Origin: JBBSGD01 sp038254435
GTDB taxonomy: Bacteria > Actinomycetota > CADDZG01 > WHSQ01
Direction of reading: 5' to 3'
Length of the DNA: 12,071 bases
Assembly: GCA_038254435.1 (NCBI GenBank)
Contig: JBBSGD010000052.1
Location: 1-12,071 of the forward strand
The translations under genes were made by a program, and so were the position numbers. The notes beneath the pieces are model-generated. The model did no database searches and was not told the DNA's origin. It saw nothing but the letters and a program-made list of their open reading frames with translations. Within the stretch, counting starts at the first letter, position 1. Every line of letters starts with the position of its first letter. Positions 1-5,861 of the stretch are shown piece after piece.

Positions 1-6
1 AGCAAA

Positions 7-20
7 CCGTTTGCAAACGG
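7..20. promoter_or_regulatory. 14-bp perfect palindrome, possible LacI-type operator
   Basis: CCGTTTGCAAACGG is a perfect palindrome in the chromosomal flank just outside the element. Its form, with a central CG/GC step and flanking AAAC/GTTT, resembles operators of LacI-family regulators. The regulated gene would lie left of the window, so this rests on the palindrome alone. Confidence 0.3.
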
Positions 21-33
21 CCCTCTGGCGCCT

Positions 34-63
34 ACGAAAGTAGCCTCTGAGCAGGACTTTCGT
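34..63 (-). terminator. Hairpin after the displaced tRNA 3' end, possible ancestral tRNA terminator
   Basis: ACGAAAGT (34-41) and ACTTTCGT (56-63) form a perfect 8-bp inverted repeat with a 14-base loop, 2 bases beyond the displaced tRNA-Leu 3' end in the direction of tRNA transcription. Before integration it would have followed the tRNA gene directly. There is no strong T-run. The right-hand copy of the flank (8085-8094) keeps CAGGACTTTC but lacks the partner arm. Confidence 0.35.
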
Positions 64-64
64 G

Positions 65-125
65 GTGTCGGAGGGGGGACTTGAACCCCCACCCACTGTT
101 TAAGTGGACTAGGCCCTCAACCTAG
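65..125. repeat. Left attachment repeat: displaced 3' part of tRNA-Leu
   Basis: These 61 bases are identical to 8098-8158, which lies within the intact tRNA-Leu(GAG) gene. The copy covers the tRNA from the anticodon arm to the 3' end on the minus strand (discriminator A, acceptor 3' strand, T arm, variable arm), then stops; the D arm and 5' acceptor strand are missing. Similarity extends outward to 52-64 versus 8085-8097 with two mismatches, so the near-identical block is 74 bp. This is the chromosomal 3' end that was displaced when the element integrated and supplied a replacement. Confidence 0.92.
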
Positions 126-242
126 ATAACCCTCTTTTCCGGGGTTGTCCACCACTGTCCGGGGGTAACTGTTTGTGCAGGTGAGAGGGCCTTTTCAGGC
201 CGGTTCGCTTGGCCGCCGTTGTCCCCTGTTTTCCGTTGCAAC

Positions 243-273
243 GGGGACCAAATGGGGACCAAATGGGGACCAG
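243..273 (+). repeat. Left arm-type repeats (GGGGACCAAAT x2.8)
   Basis: GGGGACCAAAT occurs at 243-253 and 254-264, followed by GGGGACCA at 265-272. The same array in the same orientation, with a few changes, lies at 8009-8039 inside the end of the integrase gene. Arrays of short direct repeats on both sides of the core att site are what arm-type integrase binding sites look like. The array is 117 bases from the left core repeat. The segment 126-309 otherwise holds only a GGCCT-TTTC-AGGCC hairpin (188-201) and no convincing gene. Confidence 0.5.
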
Positions 274-309
274 ACATTAGGGTTCTCACGCCGGCGCGAA
301 CCTGAGCGT

Positions 310-486
310 ATGCGAGTCACACTCACCTTCGCCGTCCACGAGACCGACCGGCCCCTGGCACACTCGAGAGCCCTTGAGCGGGCCATGCGGGCAGGGCTCG
401 AGCGGCCCGAGGTGAGTGCCTGCCACCGCGGCAGGGGCGTGTGGATCGTGGAGGTGGCCGGCTACGTGAAGGCCACTCCCCTATGA
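310..486 (+). CDS. Small hypothetical protein (58 aa)
   Basis: The reading frame from ATG 310 encodes 58 residues beginning MRVTLTFAVHE and ending GYVKATPL. I recognise no family. It has the G/C-rich third positions expected of a gene here and an amphipathic makeup, with no signal peptide or membrane segment. No clear Shine-Dalgarno sequence precedes the ATG. The frame is open upstream to 175, but that part would read through the arm-type repeats and is unlikely to be coding. It faces the small HTH gene at 563-770 convergently. It may be a spurious frame. Confidence 0.3.
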   Translation: MRVTLTFAVHETDRPLAHSRALERAMRAGLERPEVSACHRGRGVWIVEVAGYVKATPL

Positions 487-541
487 ACCGGAAGACTCCC
501 TTCGTCGCTTCCGCATGTAGCAGCGGCTACAGCGTCTCTTC

Positions 542-654
542 CGCGTCGCCTAGCTCGCTGATTCAGCCTCTCTTCGGTCCCGGCTTGCGCTCCCTCTCGA
601 GGCCGGCCATCTCCCGATAGACGTAGATCTCCTCGAGGTCGACATAGATGCCGG
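542..654. repeat. 113-bp direct repeat, left copy
   Basis: This stretch matches 4736-4848 in the same orientation at 110 of 113 positions. It holds the 3' end of the small HTH gene plus about 20 bases beyond its stop codon. The two copies bracket the cargo block, so homologous recombination between them would delete 4,194 bp. Similarity fades rather than stops sharply on the low-coordinate side, suggesting a homologous junction and not a transposon end. Confidence 0.85.
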
Positions 655-770
655 CGGCGCCGTCTGCGTAGTAGGCGTCGATGTAGCCCCGGTCGATGTA
701 GTAACGAATCGCCTGGCGGGTGAGTCCCAAGCGGGCGCGCTGCCTCGGCGGTGGTCACTAACTCACGCAT
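563..770 (-). pseudogene. Small HTH/MerR-like DNA-binding protein, frameshifted
   Basis: From ATG 770 (GGGAG six to seven bases upstream) the frame begins MRELVTTAEAARR and then breaks at the GGG run at 733-735. Removing one base there restores a 68-residue protein that continues LGLTRQAIRYYIDRGYID and ends ERKPGPKRG at 563. The repaired N-terminus (residues 5-30) is a helix-turn-helix of the MerR/excisionase type: T-A-E-A-A, then L-T-R-Q-A-I-R-Y-Y-I-D-R-G. Such small proteins usually act as excisionases or transcriptional switches in mobile elements. It is divergent from the lipoprotein gene at 1074 across a 300-base gap. It may be a real pseudogene, or intact in the cell with a homopolymer error here. 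Its 3' end is duplicated at 4757-4848. Confidence 0.6.
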
Positions 771-850
771 GGGCTCCCAATCTCTATGCAGGAGCTCGGC
801 TCGGCCTCATCGGGGAAGGCCGCAGCGACCCGTTGTGATGCTCCTGGAGC

Positions 851-882
851 TTCTCTGACGATGTAGGTATATCGTCAGAGAA
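851..882. promoter_or_regulatory. 12-bp perfect inverted repeat in divergent intergenic region
   Basis: TTCTCTGACGAT (851-862) and ATCGTCAGAGAA (871-882) are perfect reverse complements separated by 8 bases. They lie 80 bp upstream of the small HTH gene and about 190 bp upstream of the divergent lipoprotein gene. With an A/T-rich centre (GTAGGTAT) and no T-run, an operator for a dimeric or tetrameric regulator is more likely than a terminator. The rest of the 771-1073 gap holds no gene I can support. Confidence 0.5.
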
Positions 883-1025
883 GACCGCAAGATCAGCGCG
901 TTTAACTGACGAGGACCGCGCGGCGACAAGCGGCTCCTGTAGGGAGAACAGACGCGGAGAGCCGGGACTTGCCCGTTCCCGCCATGCCCACCACCGAGAC
1001 GAGGTGCGCCCAGCATGGCGCTGAT

Positions 1026-1046
1026 ACGAAACAGTAGTTTCGTTTT
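1026..1046 (+). terminator. Short hairpin with T-run just before the 1074 gene, terminator or attenuator
   Basis: ACGAAAC (1026-1032), loop AGTA, then GTTTCGT (1037-1043) form a 7-bp stem followed by TTT. This is the form of an intrinsic terminator on the plus strand. It sits 15 bases before the Shine-Dalgarno sequence of the following lipoprotein gene, so it could attenuate a transcript started upstream or insulate the gene from read-through. The stem is short and A/T-rich. Confidence 0.35.
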
Positions 1047-1073
1047 CCAGTTGAGTCCGAGGAGGAGCTCCAG

Positions 1074-2003
1074 TTGCTATCCAAGATCGCGATGGTTTCC
1101 ATGGCTGTGGTGCTTGCCAGCTGTTCTACTCAGCAGGTCAATCACGCAGGAGCAAACCGATTCCACTCTCGACAACAGCCTTCACATCAAACTACCAAAA
1201 TCGCCACTGGCAATGACGACCATGGCAAACGCCACAGTAAGGCAACGAAGCACCACCACTATCAGCAGCCATCGCGGCCGACGCCTATTCCGAAACCCGA
1301 GGCCGTAGCGCAGTCAGTGTGCCCCCCACCCTCCCGGGTGCTGTCGGGCGTTTATCACCCCTATCGTCTCGTGGTGCTGAATGGATGCCAGCGCGCCTCA
1401 GGGGTCGTGGACCGGATTTTGACGGAGGAAGACGGTGACCTCCACATCGACGTCCGCCTAGATTCCGCTTACGGAAACTTGATCAACGAAGTTAATCAAT
1501 CGGAGCGAGGCGGCGACCTCGTTGTCGAGCTCATGGCACGGGACGGTGGTCACCTTCCACAGCCCCCAATCGGTGCGCACATCTCTTTGATCGGCGCGTG
1601 GGTGATGGACAATGACCATGGCTGGAACGAGCTTCATCCCGTATGGCAAGAAACGCTGAGCGGGGTCGGCCATGCGAGTGGGCCCCAGTTCGGTGGCTCA
1701 CCGGCCGACGACGGATATGACCAAGCCGCCGAGGATTGCCGCACGCCAAGCGGTCAACCGTGTCCCGGGTATGCAGGCGCAGGCAGTGCCAATGGAGGAA
1801 CGACTGCACCGGGTCCTGGCAGTGGGCCAGAAGGCGACGGCAACTGCACTGCCGGTTACTCGCCGTGTCTCCCGCCGGCATCGGACTATGACTGTGCGGG
1901 TGGAAGCGGCGACGGCCCAAAGTACGCTCAAGGGCCCGTGACGGTCTCGGGTTCCGACCCCTACGGCCTTGATACGGATGGAGACGGCGTGGCCTGCGAA
2001 TAG
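1074..2003 (+). CDS. Lipoprotein with OB-like domain and C-terminal Excalibur domain
   Basis: This is a predicted 309-residue surface lipoprotein. The TTG start at 1074 is chosen because GGAGGAG lies 6 bases upstream and the resulting N-terminus is a lipoprotein signal with lipobox LASC (Cys17). Residues 18-80 are a polar linker rich in His, Lys and Pro. Residues 83-192 form a compact domain starting GVYHPYRLVVLNGC and ending GWNELHPVW, resembling OB-like domains of actinobacterial secreted proteins. A Gly/Ser/Pro linker follows. Residues 263-309 are Cys-rich with the Asp-rich signature DTDGDGVACE, typical of Excalibur calcium-binding domains. The function is unknown; calcium binding at the cell surface is inferred from the family. 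It is the first gene of the cargo block and carries its own upstream hairpin. Confidence 0.75.
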   Translation: MLSKIAMVSMAVVLASCSTQQVNHAGANRFHSRQQPSHQTTKIATGNDDHGKRHSKATKHHHYQQPSRPTPIPKPEAVAQSVCPPPSRVLSGVYHPYRLVVLNGCQRASGVVDRILTEEDGDLHIDVRLDSAYGNLINEVNQSERGGDLVVELMARDGGHLPQPPIGAHISLIGAWVMDNDHGWNELHPVWQETLSGVGHASGPQFGGSPADDGYDQAAEDCRTPSGQPCPGYAGAGSANGGTTAPGPGSGPEGDGNCTAGYSPCLPPASDYDCAGGSGDGPKYAQGPVTVSGSDPYGLDTDGDGVACE

Positions 2004-2210
2004 CAGAGATCAGCAAAGAGGAGATCCCAGAGACCTCCGGGAGTCGTAACCCTCATCTATGACGCTAGAGGAGGTGCTCAGCGGTTCCGATTTCGGCGTG
2101 GGGTCCCATGCCTGTTAGGGAACTTTCGACCCATCCGGAGCAGGATTTGCCACCGGTGAATGCCCCTTGAGGCATACTTTAGCTGTGTAAATCGACCGGA
2201 GGGGATAGTC

Positions 2211-2652
2211 ATGAAGAGAGCGATACTGGCCACCTGTTTGACCGCGTTGATGCTGGTAGCGGCTCCAAGTGCCGCCAGCGCAAAAATCGTAATCCATAGG
2301 ATCCGTTATGACCCGCCCGGATCTGACTATGCGAGTGGCTCCCAACTTCGAGCCGAGTACATTGTCATTCACAACACCGGGCTCAATCGAAAGTCATTGC
2401 GAGGGTGGCTGCTACATGATCGCTCCGGACACCGTTACCACTTTGGACGCTTCAAGATCGGCGCTGGCGCTTACGTCAAGGTCCACACAGGTTCGGGGCG
2501 AAGCGACCGCAAATGATCGCTACTGGGGCATGAGCAACTTCGTGTGGAACAACGATGGTGACAAGGCGACGCTTGTCAAGCGCAGCGGCCGGATAGCAGA
2601 CTCCTGCTCTTATGCAGGTGGAGAGAGCCCGAACCCCCCAAAGTACTGCTGA
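2211..2652 (+). pseudogene. Secreted lamin-tail-domain protein, frameshifted
   Basis: The ATG at 2211 follows GGAGGGG at a normal distance and gives a signal peptide of about 24 residues ending in AASA. The mature part reads as a lamin tail domain: IVIHRIRYDPPG near the start, then YIVIHNTG, LRGWLLHD and HRYHFG. The frame stops at 2514-2516. Deleting one base of the AAA run at 2511-2513 continues it as NDRYWGMSNFVWNNDGD to PPKYC, completing the domain at 146 residues. Lamin tail domains are Ig-like folds common in exported bacterial proteins and often sit beside nucleases or other secreted enzymes; no enzyme domain is attached here. It lies 207 bp after the Excalibur lipoprotein. Either a recent pseudogene or a sequencing indel. 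Confidence 0.7.
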
Positions 2653-2676
2653 TCGACGATTGGCTGGAGGGGAAAG

Positions 2677-3069
2677 TTGAGCGAGGAGAAATCTAGATTC
2701 GGGAAGATTCGGGATCGGGTGGATGAGCACCGCCAACAGGCAATTGAGGCAGTGGAAAGGCGGAAACGAGAGTACGAGGAAGATGCCCGGCATAAGGCAG
2801 AAGTGGCCGCCGCGATGGCGTCTGCGAGCGAGCGCTCTTGCTCACGGGTAGTCCTGCCAGCGAGCTCGCCTCGGAGGCGCTCAATCTCCTGTTGGGCCGC
2901 TCGAGCGGCCGTGCGGTGCTCGGCCGCCTCGGCGCGCAACTTTCCGGACGTAAGCGGAGCTGAAGCTGTCGCCGCTGTCCGGTGCGTCTTGTACTCTTCC
3001 ACGCGACACGTGTGGGCGGCGGTGACCAATGACATAAGCGGAACGGGCCACTTCAGCCACCATGGTTGA
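2677..3069 (+). CDS. Coiled-coil hypothetical protein, probably rearranged
   Basis: The TTG start at 2677 follows GGAGGGG and lies 24 bp after the lamin-tail gene. Residues 1-50 are highly charged and helical (RDRVDEHRQQAIEAVERRKR and onward), fitting a coiled coil. After about residue 52 the plus-strand frame turns into Ser/Arg/Ala/Cys-rich sequence with poor coding character. Over 2830-2960 it is the minus strand that reads like a coiled-coil protein (KLRAEAAEHRTAARAAQQEI then ERLRGELAGR). I take this as a gene whose 3' part was inverted or replaced, so the annotated C-terminus may not be native. I recognise no family. Confidence 0.4.
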   Translation: MSEEKSRFGKIRDRVDEHRQQAIEAVERRKREYEEDARHKAEVAAAMASASERSCSRVVLPASSPRRRSISCWAARAAVRCSAASARNFPDVSGAEAVAAVRCVLYSSTRHVWAAVTNDISGTGHFSHHG

Positions 3070-3114
3070 GCCACGGATCCGGCTAAGCCCGGAAACGAAA
3101 GGGGAGAACCTACA

Positions 3115-3468
3115 ATGAACGCGTTGGCGCAGCAGTACGGTGACAGCTCGAGCGGGGGTCTGATCGTTTGGCTGGTGATATTGTTGGTCGCTGCGGTCAT
3201 ACCCGCCTCCATCGCCAGTCGCAAGGGACGGAACTTCGTGGGCTGGTACATCTATGGAGTCCTTCTGTGGATCGTGGCGCTCATCCACTCCCTACTCCTG
3301 AGACCCAACCCCAAACTGATTGAGGAGAAAGACCTCAAGCGAGGGGAGTTGAAGAAGTGCCCCAACTGCGCCGAGTTGGTGAAGTCGGATGCGAGGGTGT
3401 GCCGCTACTGCGGGCACTCGTTCGAGTCCTCCTCCTCGGAGGGCCCGGCGGGCTCCCGCTCTACCTAG
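3115..3468 (+). CDS. Two-TM membrane protein with C-terminal zinc ribbon
   Basis: A 117-residue protein starting at ATG 3115, with GGGGAG about 8 bases upstream. Hydrophobic segments at residues 15-32 and 42-62 are predicted membrane helices joined by a short basic loop (ASRKGRN). Residues 80-103 form a zinc ribbon, KKCPNCAEL and VCRYCGHSF, with the four ligands Cys82, Cys85, Cys96 and Cys99. The C-terminus is a Ser-rich tail. Small membrane proteins with such zinc ribbons are common in actinobacterial genomes and prophages, but their role is not established; the ribbon would face the cytoplasm if both ends are inside. It is 45 bp downstream of the rearranged coiled-coil gene and convergent with the lipoprotein at 3672-4196. 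Confidence 0.75.
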   Translation: MNALAQQYGDSSSGGLIVWLVILLVAAVIPASIASRKGRNFVGWYIYGVLLWIVALIHSLLLRPNPKLIEEKDLKRGELKKCPNCAELVKSDARVCRYCGHSFESSSSEGPAGSRST

Positions 3469-3600
3469 AGGCAAACGGCCGGAGGCCACCTCCCCTAAAC
3501 TGAGCATCCCGATCATTCTGCACCCGTAACGCGATGTCCGGGCGCGTCAGAGGGGCGCTAGAAGCAACTCGACGCAGCCGTTTTGTCCCCTCCTGAAGCT

Positions 3601-3640
3601 GGCCCCTCTGGCTCTCTCCCTTAAGGGGCCGCTTCGCGGC
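3601..3640. terminator. Hairpins between convergent genes, possible bidirectional terminator
   Basis: GGCCCCT (3601-3607) pairs with AGGGGCC (3624-3630), and GCCGC-TTC-GCGGC forms a second stem at 3628-3640. The two overlap, so they are alternative structures. They lie in the 203-base gap between the convergent zinc-ribbon and lipoprotein genes, where a shared terminator is expected. Neither has a clear T-run. The gap holds no other feature I can see. Confidence 0.4.
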
Positions 3641-3671
3641 TAGAGGACAGGGACGGGCGGGCGCACGTCAC

Positions 3672-4196
3672 TTATGGCTTGAGTTTGGCCTTGGCTTTGT
3701 CAATGAGGCGACCCGCCTTCGCCCATTTGGCCCGCATCTTTGGTAGGACGTCCTTATCTACATCGCAGTTGTAGTCATCGACGCACTTCGACCAAACAGT
3801 TAGCGCCGCGTTATATGCGTTGAAGGCGTCCTCTAGACGTACTCCTACTTGTGGAACGCAGTCGCCAGCTGACCCGACAGCTTTGATGTCGATCTTGTCA
3901 TAAGCCACCCTCGCTGTTCCTACCCGCGTTCGGTAGTCGTCGAGCACTACCCCAACGTTCAACCGGGAGTCGACGTCCTCAAGCTTTGTCAGGAACGGCC
4001 CCACTTGCGACTTGCACTCCGCATAATCGTCGCCCAACCCATTGGTCTGGGTCTCCTCTGGGCTGGGACTCGTGCTCGGGCTGGGACTCGTGCTCGGGCT
4101 AGATGAAGATGCGGAGCGAGAACTCTGTCCCCCCGACCCACATGCACTCAAAAGCACCAGCAGGATGGATGCACCTAATTGGATTCGCCCCTGCAT
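3672..4196 (-). CDS. Lipoprotein with Ser/Pro linker
   Basis: The product is 174 residues from the ATG at 4196; GAAGGG lies 8 bases upstream, a better spacing than for the alternative ATG at 4202. A short signal with lipobox LSAC (Cys19) marks a lipoprotein. It is followed by a Ser-rich stretch and the repeat SPSTSPSPSTSPSP, encoded by an 18-bp tandem repeat. The remaining 120 residues are a soluble, mainly helical domain with four cysteines (AECKSQVG, GDCVPQVG, SKCVDDYNCD) that could form two disulfides. I recognise no family. It is the only complete minus-strand gene in the cargo block, with the truncated acetyltransferase upstream. Confidence 0.7.
   Translation of the reverse strand: MQGRIQLGASILLVLLSACGSGGQSSRSASSSSPSTSPSPSTSPSPEETQTNGLGDDYAECKSQVGPFLTKLEDVDSRLNVGVVLDDYRTRVGTARVAYDKIDIKAVGSAGDCVPQVGVRLEDAFNAYNAALTVWSKCVDDYNCDVDKDVLPKMRAKWAKAGRLIDKAKAKLKP
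4060..4100 (-). repeat. 18-bp tandem repeat coding for the Ser/Pro linker
   Basis: GGGCTGGGACTCGTGCTC occurs twice in a row (4060-4077 and 4078-4095), followed by a partial third unit GGGCT. The unit is a multiple of three, so copy-number change would lengthen or shorten the lipoprotein linker by six residues without breaking the frame. Confidence 0.85.
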
Positions 4197-4354
4197 CGAC
4201 ATCACCCTTCGAAGCCGTCTGTTGATTAAGTGCACGCCGTCGCCGCTCCCCCTAGGTGACATCATATAGTCTTCAGAGAAGGTTGCGGTGCCACCGCGGG
4301 TTGGAACGCTTCGGGGCAGGATGCGGGGGGCTGGGGCCAGTCGGGGAAAGAGCT

Positions 4355-4618
4355 CCAGACGTTCGCCCCCCACGTCTGTTCGTCCTTTCGCGTCCCGACG
4401 AGGAACCCGACGACCTGCCCCTCGCGGAGCGCGACCGCACCCGACGCGTGTTCCTCCGCCCACAGCGACGCCACCTCCCCGCGAGTCGCCTCGGGATCCT
4501 CGAACCGCTCCGAGAGCAACGGCTCGGCGGCGCGGTGTTCCCGATGCCTGGCCGCCAGCAGCGATCCCGCCGCGCTGAGGTAGTCCTCTGCAAACGCGCG
4601 GATTTCGAGCCGACTCAC
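4355..4618 (-). pseudogene. GNAT N-acetyltransferase, N-terminal fragment
   Basis: From the GTG at 4618 the frame reads VSRLEIRAFAEDYLSAAGSL, then RHREHRAAEPLLSERFEDPE, SGAVALREGQVVGFLVG and TWGANVW. This matches the start of two-domain GNAT-family acetyltransferases, including the central beta strands before the acetyl-CoA site. After TWGANVW (about 4355) the similarity stops and the frame runs on into unrelated sequence until 4262. The acetyl-CoA-binding loop and C-terminal half are missing, so the fragment is probably inactive. It looks like debris from a recombination event at the right border of the cargo block. Family assignment is from sequence pattern only. Confidence 0.6.
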
Positions 4619-4735
4619 CGTGTGGCACGGCCCTGCCGCCACGTCAGGTGGACTCAGCCTCGTCACGACGAGAGCCTATCGCCCAGACGAACCAGGCACC
4701 GGGGAAAAACTCGTCGTGCAGAGAATCGTTCTCGG

Positions 4736-4848
4736 CGCGTCGCCTAGCTCCCTGATTCAGCCTCTCTTCGGTCCCGGCTTGCGCTCCCTCTCGAGGCCGG
4801 TGATCTCCCGATAGACGTAGATCTCCTCGAGGTCGACATAGATGCCGG
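4736..4848. repeat. 113-bp direct repeat, right copy
   Basis: Matches 542-654 with three mismatches. It carries only the 3' end of the small HTH gene; the 5' part of that gene is absent, and at 4849 the sequence switches abruptly into the gene starting at 5151. The junction therefore cuts two genes. Confidence 0.85.
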
Positions 4849-5151
4849 TGCAACGAGCCACGCTTTGCGGGCGTCGTGAAAGGCTTGGTTTGCAACGATG
4901 GCCGACGTCCAGCCATCGTTGCCCTGCTCGTACATTGGCTCTTCGCTGAGCTCGGGTGGGCCATAGAGGCGCCACCAGCAATCCGCCGAGGTCACGTCCC
5001 AGCCGAGCTGCTTGAAGCGCTCAAGGGCTGCGCGGCAGTTGCCATAGACCTCTGCCTGCACTTCCGCTGAAGCGCAAAGGGCGTTCACGTCTCGGATCGT
5101 CACTCGCCCGGAGCCATCTCTGCGGGGTGTGAGTGTTCTCTTGGTTCCCAT
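4744..5151 (-). CDS. Hypothetical protein, chimeric C-terminus
   Basis: ATG 5151 follows GGGGAA at a good distance. Residues 1-101 (MGTKRTLTPRRDGSG, then VTIRDVNALCASAEVQAEVYG, split here as VTIRDVNALC and ASAEVQAEVYG, and LGWDVTSADCWWRL) read as a native protein of unknown function with a basic N-terminus and a Trp/Cys-rich middle. The last 34 residues (SMSTSRRSTSIGRSPASRGS and onward) come from the 113-bp repeat read out of frame and are not native. The original C-terminus and stop were lost when the repeat joined at 4849. It lies 20 bp after the terminase small subunit gene and was probably the last gene of the excisionase operon. Confidence 0.6.
   Translation of the reverse strand: MGTKRTLTPRRDGSGRVTIRDVNALCASAEVQAEVYGNCRAALERFKQLGWDVTSADCWWRLYGPPELSEEPMYEQGNDGWTSAIVANQAFHDARKAWLVAPASMSTSRRSTSIGRSPASRGSASRDRREAESGS
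4757..4848 (-). pseudogene. 3' fragment of the small HTH gene (duplicate)
   Basis: In frame with its stop at 4757, the fragment reads GIYVDLEEIYVYREITGLER and ends ERKPGPKRG, matching the C-terminal 30 residues of the gene at 563-770. The helix-turn-helix part is missing, so this copy is non-functional. It overlaps the chimeric end of the 5151 gene in another frame. Confidence 0.75.
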
Positions 5152-5171
5152 GGTTCCCCTTTCGTCGGTTG

Positions 5172-5489
5172 TCAGTAGCCGAGCAGCGGTGGTCTGGTGT
5201 CACCCCCTCCGGGATCGAGGTTCAGCTCTCTGAGCAATCTCGCCACGGCCAGGCGGCTATCCCTTTCGAGGCCGGCGGCGGGATGCGCCTTTGACTGGCC
5301 GTGCCGGTCGACGACAACGACGCCTTCGGCCTCGAGAACGCGGATCGCCTGATCGGCTCTGTCCATGGATTCACAACAACGCCTGAGCAGCTCAAGTTGA
5401 GCCGTGCTGAGGGCGTATTCGCTCACGAGCTTTCGGAAAAAGGCCTTCGAGCGGGCGCTCAGATGCGCGGGCGGGGCGGGTTTCTTCAT
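5172..5489 (-). CDS. Phage terminase small subunit, P27 family
   Basis: The 105-residue product fits P27-family small terminases: HLSARSKAFFRKLVSEYALS (residues 9-28), then LELLRRCCESMDRADQAIRV, the short strand GVVVVDRHGQSKAHPAAGLE, and RDSRLAVARLLRELNLDP. The start ATG 5489 has GGAGGTGAAGAA directly upstream. Small terminases bind pac or cos sites and hand DNA to the large terminase (TerL) for packaging into a procapsid. No TerL, portal or capsid gene is present. In phage satellites a lone terS redirects a helper phage's packaging machinery to satellite DNA; that role here is inference. It is the third gene of the excisionase operon. Confidence 0.75.
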   Translation of the reverse strand: MKKPAPPAHLSARSKAFFRKLVSEYALSTAQLELLRRCCESMDRADQAIRVLEAEGVVVVDRHGQSKAHPAAGLERDSRLAVARLLRELNLDPGGGDTRPPLLGY

Positions 5490-5642
5490 TTCTTCACCTC
5501 CCCCAAGCTCAATTTGAACCGTATCCAGGCCGGAGAAACTTGGGTTGGCAACATCTCAAGAATCCCGGCCGGCGAGCTTTGGGGTACCCCCACCCCCACG
5601 CTCCGACTCGAAGGTAGAGGCCGGAAGGGATCGCGTCGAGGC

Positions 5643-5861
5643 TCACGGGGATCGACCTATCCATTCCGCGAACAAGTCCCACCACGCGCGGCATGCTTCG
5701 CCATCGCACTCGTCGAGATGCGCGTCGCCGGCCCTGACGCGCTCGAATAGGTCCGGCCGCAGGCGCGCAAGAGTCTCTGCCCGGCGAATGTCGATTGCCG
5801 CCACGTCGTGGAGCTTTCCCCCTGCGATGTAGCTGTCCTCAACGCCCCGGTGCAATCGCAC
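5643..5861 (-). CDS. Small hypothetical protein in excisionase operon (72 aa)
   Basis: From the GTG at 5861, which overlaps the end of the excisionase gene by 23 bases, the frame encodes 72 residues. The central part, AAIDIRRAETLARLRPDLFE then RVRAGDAHLDEC, resembles helical segments seen in small DNA-binding or ParB-like proteins, but I cannot name a family. The C-terminus (ACRAWWDLFAEWIGRSP) is Trp-rich. A TTG at 5855 is an alternative start. The overlap suggests translational coupling to the excisionase gene. The 153 bases between this gene and terS hold no gene I can support. Confidence 0.5.
   Translation of the reverse strand: MRLHRGVEDSYIAGGKLHDVAAIDIRRAETLARLRPDLFERVRAGDAHLDECDGEACRAWWDLFAEWIGRSP

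Noticed and set aside
2610..3251. 213-residue minus-strand frame across the coiled-coil gene
   Set aside because: Only the middle part looks coding; both ends are antisense to better-supported genes. Treated as evidence for a rearrangement, not as a gene.
3672..4628. 318-residue extended version of the Ser/Pro lipoprotein
   Set aside because: The upstream extension is Arg/Gly-rich and antisense-like over the acetyltransferase fragment; the lipoprotein signal and ribosome binding site fix the start at 4196.
5509..5709. Minus-strand frame ending GYGSN between terS and the 72-aa gene
   Set aside because: Overlaps the 72-aa gene in another frame, lacks a ribosome binding site, and the composition is not convincing. 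The 153-base gap is left unannotated.
5301..5750. 149-residue plus-strand open frame opposite terS
   Set aside because: It runs antisense to the well-supported terminase small subunit gene and shows no recognisable domain; typical high-GC shadow frame.
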